This document shows positions 7,099-10,966 of a stretch of DNA of 10,966 nt, in pieces. Location: positions 1-10,966 of the forward strand of contig CAJWDO010000035.1 of the NCBI GenBank assembly GCA_913031555.1, read 5' to 3'. The translations under genes and the position numbers were made by a program. This DNA comes from an uncultured Alphaproteobacteria bacterium (GTDB lineage: Bacteria; Pseudomonadota; Alphaproteobacteria; Puniceispirillales; Puniceispirillaceae). The notes under the pieces are model-generated. The model had not been told where the DNA came from. It made no database searches and worked only from the letters and a program-made list of their open reading frames with translations. Position 1 is the stretch's first letter. Each line of letters opens with the position of its first letter.

Positions 7099-7479
7099 TC
7101 ACCCGTTCCGGTCAAGCGTGTTCTCGCCGGCCATATAGACCCTGACTTCAGTGAATTTCCCGTTACCGGCGGTAAAGAAATTGCAGTTCGATTTATAGAC
7201 CAAACTGCCATCATGAAGAGTGTTGGTGACCCGAAACCGCACAGCGATGTCAGACCCGTTGCCGGCATCGACAAAGTGAAAGCGGTCATGTCTGACGGCG
7301 GCGTGATGCGCCCACAGCCGGTCGAACATGCCGCGAATCTCGTCATGGCCGTGAAGTTTCACGCCATGTGTTTCAACCGCAAAGACACAGCGCGCGTCCA
7401 GAGTGCCGAGAAGGATGTCGATATCCTGATCATCGACGCCCTTGAAATAGCTGATGACCAGTGACGCAAGGTCACTCAT
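7099..7479 (-). CDS. NTF2/SnoaL-like small protein
   Basis: A 126-residue alpha+beta protein with the NTF2-like (SnoaL/ketosteroid isomerase) pattern: N-terminal helices (MSDLASLVISYFKGVDDQD, DILLGTLD), then CVFAVETHG, a helix HDEIRGMFDRLW, and beta strands such as RFHFVDAG, IAVRFRVTN, LVYKSNCNFFTA and TEVRVYMAG. Family members serve as cyclases, isomerases, dehydratases or non-catalytic ligand binders, so no reaction is assigned. The ATG at 7479-7477 overlaps the upstream stop codon (ATGA) and has AGGA directly before it, so it is very probably translationally coupled to the tautomerase fusion gene. An in-frame start at 7509 would run into the upstream gene and is unlikely. Because the partner also ends in an NTF2-like domain, the two may form a heterodimer; that is inference. 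Confidence 0.8.
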   Translation of the reverse strand: MSDLASLVISYFKGVDDQDIDILLGTLDARCVFAVETHGVKLHGHDEIRGMFDRLWAHHAAVRHDRFHFVDAGNGSDIAVRFRVTNTLHDGSLVYKSNCNFFTAGNGKFTEVRVYMAGENTLDRNG

Positions 7480-8036
7480 TCCTGCCGCGCCCCGGCAAGG
7501 GCATTCCACACCATCTGCGAGGTGATGGCCTCGCCCTCGAGTTCAAATCTGTCGATAAAGCGGATACCCTCGAACGCGGTGCCATCTGGCCAGATACCGG
7601 ACAGCGTGCCAAAGCAGAAGACGGTGGCGCTGGTGCCATGGAAAGCGCAATCGAAGCCTTCGAATGTCTTGGTGACAGACTGGTATCGACCCTGCGACCA
7701 GGTTACCAGTTCCGCAAGCTCGGTGAACCGGTTGCCACCGGGAAATGTCATGGCAAAGCCGTCGGCAAGAAAACCTTTTGCAGCATCAAGATCACGCCTC
7801 TCCATCGCCGCCAGAAAGGCGCGCACAGTGTCCTCTGGCTGGCGCGGTGCCGGTGCCGGGACGCGTTTGGTCCGGCCGCGCATGTAATTGTCGGCATCCA
7901 CTTCCTTGATCGTGACGGTCACGAAGTCGGCGGCGGCACCGATCGAGGAACAGGCGGCATCTGTCACGCGCTCCGCAAGGCGCTGTCTGACCTCACTGTC
8001 ATAGCCCTTGATCAGGGTGCATTCGATCAGCGGCAT
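7476..8036 (-). CDS. 4-oxalocrotonate tautomerase domain fused to NTF2/SnoaL-like domain
   Basis: A 186-residue two-domain protein. Residues 1-55 look like a 4-oxalocrotonate tautomerase subunit: MPLIECTLIKGY, helix SEVRQRLAERVTDAACSS, then FVTVTIKEVD. The proline after the initiator Met would be the catalytic N-terminal base. A Pro/Arg-rich linker (RTKRVPAPAPRQP, about 55-67) leads to an NTF2/SnoaL-like domain of roughly 115 residues (DTVRAFLAAMERRD, WPDGTAFEGIRFIDRFELEG). By ungapped alignment with remembered 4-OT numbering, Arg11 is Tyr, Arg39 is Thr and Phe50 is Tyr, so the substrate should differ from 4-oxalocrotonate. Free-standing tautomerases are only about 60-75 residues. GGAGG lies 6 bases before the ATG at 8036. 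It is the first gene of a two-gene minus-strand unit, divergent from the hydratase operon, and may isomerise an enol or alkene acid in the pathway. Confidence 0.83.
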   Translation of the reverse strand: MPLIECTLIKGYDSEVRQRLAERVTDAACSSIGAAADFVTVTIKEVDADNYMRGRTKRVPAPAPRQPEDTVRAFLAAMERRDLDAAKGFLADGFAMTFPGGNRFTELAELVTWSQGRYQSVTKTFEGFDCAFHGTSATVFCFGTLSGIWPDGTAFEGIRFIDRFELEGEAITSQMVWNALAGARQE

Positions 8037-8082
8037 CTTGTCCCTCCGGATTGTCTGATTGTTGTTTTGTAAGGCCGACGAT

Positions 8083-8112
8083 ATTCTAATGTAGCTATAT
8101 CGGGCGCGTCAA
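8083..8112 (-). promoter_or_regulatory. Predicted promoter of the tautomerase-NTF2 unit
   Basis: Read on the minus strand, TTGACG (8112-8107) and TAGAAT (8088-8083) each match the sigma-70 boxes at 5 of 6 positions and are separated by 18 bases. Transcription would start near 8076, giving a leader of about 40 bases that includes the GGAGG ribosome site of the gene starting at 8036. This is the most convincing promoter in the window. Confidence 0.5.
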
Positions 8113-8135
8113 AAGCTGATCGCCTTACCGAATTA

Positions 8136-8153
8136 TATGCTACGGTTTTTTTC
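8136..8153 (+). promoter_or_regulatory. Possible -10 box and leaderless start of the hydratase operon
   Basis: No ribosome binding site precedes the ATG at 8154; the last ten bases before it are mostly T. TATGCT at 8136-8141 matches the -10 consensus at 4 of 6 positions and would put the transcript start within about 6 bases of the ATG, giving a leaderless or almost leaderless message. No clear -35 box lies at the right distance, so the call is tentative. Confidence 0.25.
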
Positions 8154-9422
8154 ATGGAAACACTTGCGCGAAAATTGATTGCCGGCGCGGCAGGGCATGC
8201 TGCCGTGGCGACGGGTGATGTGGTTGTGTGCGATGTCGATCTGGCGATGATCCATGATTCCGGTGGCCCGCGGCGTGTGAAACCTATGCTTGAGCGTCTT
8301 GGCAGGAATGTCTGGGACAAAGACCGTGTCGTTGTTGTCTCGGACCATTATGTTCCCGCCGATACAGATGAAACCCGTGCCATCCAGGAACTCACGCGGC
8401 AGTGGGTTCAGGACGAGAATATCGCCAATTTCTATGACCAGCAGGGCATCTGCCATGTTGTTCTTCCGGAGCGTGGGCATCTGGCACCCGGCATGTTCTG
8501 TGTCGGTGGGGACAGCCATTCGCCGACCGGTGGGGCCTTTGGTGCCTACATGTTCGGCATTGGCGCCACCGAAATGGCCGGAGTGCTAACAACAGGGTCG
8601 ATCTGGCTTCGCGTTCCTGAAACCATCCTGATTGAGTGGGACAATCAACTTGGGTCCTATGTCACTGCCAAAGATATGATGCTGGCGGTCTGTGGGCGGA
8701 TCGGCATGGGGGGCGGGCGATATCAGGCGATCCAATATGCCGGCGCTGCCATTCGCGATCTATCGATGCAGGATCGCATGACCCTGTCGAATATGGCGGC
8801 GGAGCTTGGCGCGCAGGCTGGATTGATCGCGCCGGACGAGGTGACCGCCGCATATGTCACGGATGCTGGCGGGACGTTGCCTGATGACTGGCGTGATTAC
8901 CGGATCGAAATTGCCGATGATCCCGCCGATCATCTGCTGTTTGACGCCGCCGCCCTGTCACCACAGATTGCCGCGCCGCATTCCCCCGCCAATGCCGCTG
9001 ATGCTGGTGAATTCGGCGACACCGGTTTCAATGTGGCCTATATCGGGGCCTGTACCGGCGCGAAATATGTCGATCTTGCCGCCGCGGCCAGCGTTCTGAA
9101 AGGACGGCGCATCGCCAGTGGCGTCACCCTCATGGTGGCGCCGGCAAGCCGTCAGGATCAGGATCGTGCGGCGCGCGACGGCGTGATGAAAATTCTCGAG
9201 GATGCCGGGGCGCAGTTTTTGCCGAATAGCTGCGGTATCTGTGCCGGTTATGGCGAGGACAGGCTTGCCGGGGATGATATCTGTCTTTCCTCCACAGCAC
9301 GCAATTTCAAGGGGCGGATGGGTGCCCCGGGATCGCGCGTCTACCTTGCATCGCCGTACACCGTGGCGGCGTCCGCCGTCGCCGGCCGCATGCGCGATCC
9401 GCGTGATGTGATGGGGGGCTGA
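8154..9422 (+). CDS. Aconitase-family hydratase, large (Fe-S) subunit
   Basis: The 422-residue large subunit of a LeuC-type hydro-lyase, which adds or moves water on a carboxylic acid double bond using a [4Fe-4S] cluster. The N terminus (TLARKLIAGAAG, VVVCDVDLAMIHD) is that of the LeuC branch. Then come the active-site segment GGDSHSPTGGAFG (118-130) and the GIGATEMA segment. Three probable cluster cysteines are C300 in GACTGAK and C360 and C363 in NSCGICAGYG, followed by a STARNFKGRMG segment (380-390) like the STSNRNFEGR segment of LeuC. The small subunit follows after 3 bases and a lyase overlaps that. The loops (GACTGAK, NSCGICAGYG) differ from true LeuC (SCTNGR, GCSMC), and no leuA or leuB is near. 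A catabolic hydratase, for example for dimethylmaleate, citraconate or another substituted maleate, fits better than leucine synthesis. The exact substrate cannot be read. Confidence 0.88.
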   Translation: METLARKLIAGAAGHAAVATGDVVVCDVDLAMIHDSGGPRRVKPMLERLGRNVWDKDRVVVVSDHYVPADTDETRAIQELTRQWVQDENIANFYDQQGICHVVLPERGHLAPGMFCVGGDSHSPTGGAFGAYMFGIGATEMAGVLTTGSIWLRVPETILIEWDNQLGSYVTAKDMMLAVCGRIGMGGGRYQAIQYAGAAIRDLSMQDRMTLSNMAAELGAQAGLIAPDEVTAAYVTDAGGTLPDDWRDYRIEIADDPADHLLFDAAALSPQIAAPHSPANAADAGEFGDTGFNVAYIGACTGAKYVDLAAAASVLKGRRIASGVTLMVAPASRQDQDRAARDGVMKILEDAGAQFLPNSCGICAGYGEDRLAGDDICLSSTARNFKGRMGAPGSRVYLASPYTVAASAVAGRMRDPRDVMGG

Positions 9423-9425
9423 GCC

Positions 9426-9953
9426 ATGCCGAGACTGTGGCGCTTTGACGAGACCATCGATACCGATGTGCTGGCTCCGGGCAAATACATGAAATCTCCG
9501 CTTGCCGAGCTTGCCACGCATTGTCTTGAGGCCGTGAGGCCGGACTTCGCGGCATCCGTTGGCAGTGGCGACGTGATTCTTGGGGCGCCGAATTTCGGTG
9601 TTGGCTCGTCGCGTGAACAGGCCGCCGAGGTGCTGAAACATCTTGGAATTTCCGCCGTGGTCGCGCCAAGCTTTGCCGGGATTTTTTACCGAAACGCAAT
9701 CAATCTCGGTCTGCCGGTATTCACCCTGTCTGACGATTTTTACCATCACCCCGGCCTTTCTGATGGCGCCGGGCTTACCTTCGATTTTGATATGGCGACA
9801 CTGACACTCACGGCGTTGGGCGAAGCCTTGCCACTGGAACCGTTGCCGGTGTTTCTGCGGGATATGATCCTTGATGGCGGTTTGATCCCGCATCTGGAAA
9901 AGCGTTTTCAGGCCGGCATGGAAGAGACCAGCATGGAAGAGAAAGGCGCATGA
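9426..9953 (+). CDS. Aconitase-family hydratase, small (swivel) subunit
   Basis: The 175-residue LeuD-type swivel subunit, partner of the large subunit just upstream. It starts like the family (WRFDETIDTDVLAPGKY), has the substrate-binding loop NFGVGSSREQA (56-66), and then PSFAGIFYRNAINLGLP (81-97), which contains the loop that sets substrate choice in LeuD and its relatives. Its length is typical of small subunits (about 160-200). The ATG at 9426 comes 3 bases after the large-subunit stop, with a G-run (GGGGGG) overlapping the end of that gene as ribosome site. Its stop codon overlaps the next lyase start, so the three genes are probably translated together. It should form a heterodimer with the 8154 product. 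A role in isopropylmalate isomerisation is possible but not supported by neighbours. Confidence 0.9.
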   Translation: MPRLWRFDETIDTDVLAPGKYMKSPLAELATHCLEAVRPDFAASVGSGDVILGAPNFGVGSSREQAAEVLKHLGISAVVAPSFAGIFYRNAINLGLPVFTLSDDFYHHPGLSDGAGLTFDFDMATLTLTALGEALPLEPLPVFLRDMILDGGLIPHLEKRFQAGMEETSMEEKGA

Positions 9954-10822
9954 TGACGTTTCAGGATATGATCGCCGAGAGCGGAATAGTTCTGGCCCCC
10001 GGCATCTATGACGCGCTGTCAGGTCTGATCGCCACCCAGATGGGGGCAAGGGCGGTCTATCTGTCCGGGGCCAGTCTTGCCTATACGCGTTTTGGCAGGT
10101 CCGATGTCGGACTTGTCAGCGTGTCGGAGGTTCATGACACCCTTGCCGCCATCACCGACCGCATCGACACCCCGGTGATTGTCGATGCCGACAACGGGTT
10201 CGGCAATGCGCTGAATGTGCAGCGCACGGTGCGCTATTTCGAACGTGCCGGTGCCGCAGCCATCCAGCTCGAAGACCAGTCCTTTCCGAAGCGATGTGGC
10301 CATCTTGATGGCAAGAAGCTGATTTCCAGTGGCGAGATGGTTGGCAAGGTGAAAGCGGCACTTGACGCAAGGGGCGACCAGTCCACCCTGATCATTGCGC
10401 GCACCGATGCCCGTGCCGTCGAAGGATTTGCGGCGGCGCTTGACCGGGCCGAGGCGTATCGGGAAGCTGGCGCGGATGTGCTGTTCATCGAGGCACCGCA
10501 GACACTGGAAGAGATGAAGCAGTTGTGCGGGCAGTTTCACGGCCGCGTGCCACTGCTTGCCAATATGGTCGAGGGCGGCAAGACGCCGATCAAGTCTGCC
10601 GCTGATCTGGCCGAACTTGGCTATAGCATCGCGATTTTCCCGGGTGGCGCGGTTCGCGCCATTTCACACCATCTGCAGGCCTATTATGACGGGCTGCTGT
10701 CGACAGGCAGCAATGCCGGATTTGCCGCGCAAATGCATGATTTCAACGGCCTCAACGAGATCATTGGCACGGCTGAACTGATGCGTCTTGGCGAAACCTA
10801 TGAACCTGACCCCACGGACTGA
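9950..10822 (+). CDS. ICL/PEPM-superfamily lyase in hydratase operon (2,3-dimethylmalate lyase-like)
   Basis: A 290-residue (alpha/beta)8-barrel lyase. Visible are VDADNGFGN (78-86, metal-binding D79 and D81), QLEDQ (106-110), KRCGH (114-118, general acid/base C116), IIARTDARA and ANMVEGGKTP. The cysteine motif marks the retro-aldol branch (2-methylisocitrate, 2,3-dimethylmalate, oxaloacetate) rather than PEP mutase. Its ATG overlaps the small-subunit stop by 4 bases; the next ATG at 9953 has better spacing from GAAAGG and may be the true start. Hydratase subunits immediately upstream suggest that the substrate is the 2-hydroxy acid they form. It would release pyruvate or another 2-oxo acid plus a carboxylic acid. 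This gene order resembles dmdA-dmdB with dml in anaerobic nicotinate breakdown, which is context-based inference. A paralogue lies at 1290-2168. Confidence 0.87.
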   Translation: MMTFQDMIAESGIVLAPGIYDALSGLIATQMGARAVYLSGASLAYTRFGRSDVGLVSVSEVHDTLAAITDRIDTPVIVDADNGFGNALNVQRTVRYFERAGAAAIQLEDQSFPKRCGHLDGKKLISSGEMVGKVKAALDARGDQSTLIIARTDARAVEGFAAALDRAEAYREAGADVLFIEAPQTLEEMKQLCGQFHGRVPLLANMVEGGKTPIKSAADLAELGYSIAIFPGGAVRAISHHLQAYYDGLLSTGSNAGFAAQMHDFNGLNEIIGTAELMRLGETYEPDPTD

Positions 10823-10828
10823 TTATTC

Positions 10829-10966
10829 ATGACCTCTTCAAAGATGGACCCTGTCACCCTTGCCATTCTGAAAGGGCGACTGGAACAGATTGCCGATGAA
10901 ATGGACGCCACGCTGTTCCGCTCGGCATTCAATCCGATCATCGCCGAGGCCCATGACGCCTCGCAC
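10829..10966 (+). CDS. hyuB: N-terminus of HyuB/oxoprolinase B-type hydantoinase subunit (cut by right edge)
   Basis: The first 46 residues of a protein that continues past the right edge. The start (MDPVTLAILKGRLEQI, then DEMDATLFRSAFNPIIAEAH and DAS) is the standard N terminus of the hydantoinase B/oxoprolinase/acetophenone carboxylase beta-type family: PVTLxxLxxRLxxIxxEM and a downstream segment with a Ser/Thr-rich turn. Such proteins normally pair with an ATP-binding HyuA subunit to hydrolyse cyclic amides or carboxylate ketones; HyuA is not in view and may lie to the right. The ATG at 10829 is 6 bases after the lyase stop, without an obvious ribosome site, which suggests coupling within the hydratase-lyase operon. 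It would be a third candidate ring-opening enzyme in this neighbourhood. Total length and activity cannot be judged from the visible part. Confidence 0.8.
   Translation, partial: MTSSKMDPVTLAILKGRLEQIADEMDATLFRSAFNPIIAEAHDASH

Noticed and set aside
8154..9953. Leucine biosynthesis isopropylmalate isomerase (leuCD)
   Set aside because: The fold is the same, but the cluster-cysteine loops differ from LeuC, there is no leuA or leuB, and the neighbours are catabolic; kept as a fallback, not as the call.
8958..10049. Long open frame on the minus strand (363 codons)
   Set aside because: It lies antisense to the hydratase subunits, whose conserved motifs are intact; its translation is Arg/His-rich with no recognisable domain, as expected of a shadow frame in GC-rich DNA.

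Overview
The window looks like a catabolic gene cluster from a bacterial chromosome of fairly high GC. Protein resemblance and compact gene packing point to an alphaproteobacterium, probably a marine heterotroph of the Rhodobacterales or SAR116 type. That placement is inference: there is no rRNA or other taxonomic marker. No phage, IS, tRNA, rRNA or CRISPR features were seen. Coding density is about 90%, and no gap exceeds about 240 bases.

Layout, left to right, is six transcription units with alternating direction. (A) 1-1102, minus: a dihydropyrimidinase/hydantoinase-type amidohydrolase, cut by the left edge. (B) 1290-2168, plus: an isocitrate lyase/PEP mutase (ICL/PEPM) superfamily lyase. 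(C) 6049 down to 2245, minus: a MmgE/PrpD protein, an N-carbamoyl-D-amino-acid hydrolase and a D-hydantoinase/dihydropyrimidinase, the last two tightly coupled. (D) 6287-7051, plus: an Asp/Glu/hydantoin racemase-like protein lacking both usual catalytic cysteines. (E) 8036 down to 7099, minus: a fusion of a 4-oxalocrotonate tautomerase domain with an NTF2/SnoaL-like domain, overlapping a second NTF2/SnoaL-like gene. (F) 8154 to the right edge, plus: aconitase-type hydratase large and small subunits, a second ICL/PEPM lyase, and the start of a HyuB/oxoprolinase B protein.

The genes suggest a two-stage pathway. First, a cyclic amide, imide or ureide ring is opened by one or more of three candidate ring hydrolases (two metal amidohydrolases and the HyuB system), and the exposed carbamoyl or amide group is cut by the nitrilase-fold enzyme. 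Second, the resulting branched, possibly unsaturated, dicarboxylic acid is isomerised, hydrated and split by retro-aldol cleavage (racemase-like protein, tautomerase, PrpD, aconitase-type hydratase, ICL-type lyases). Hydratase large subunit, small subunit and lyase in one operon recall dimethylmaleate hydratase plus 2,3-dimethylmalate lyase of anaerobic nicotinate breakdown. Their union here with hydantoin/imide enzymes is the most interesting aspect. The substrate is not determined by the sequence. No transporter or transcription regulator lies within the window.
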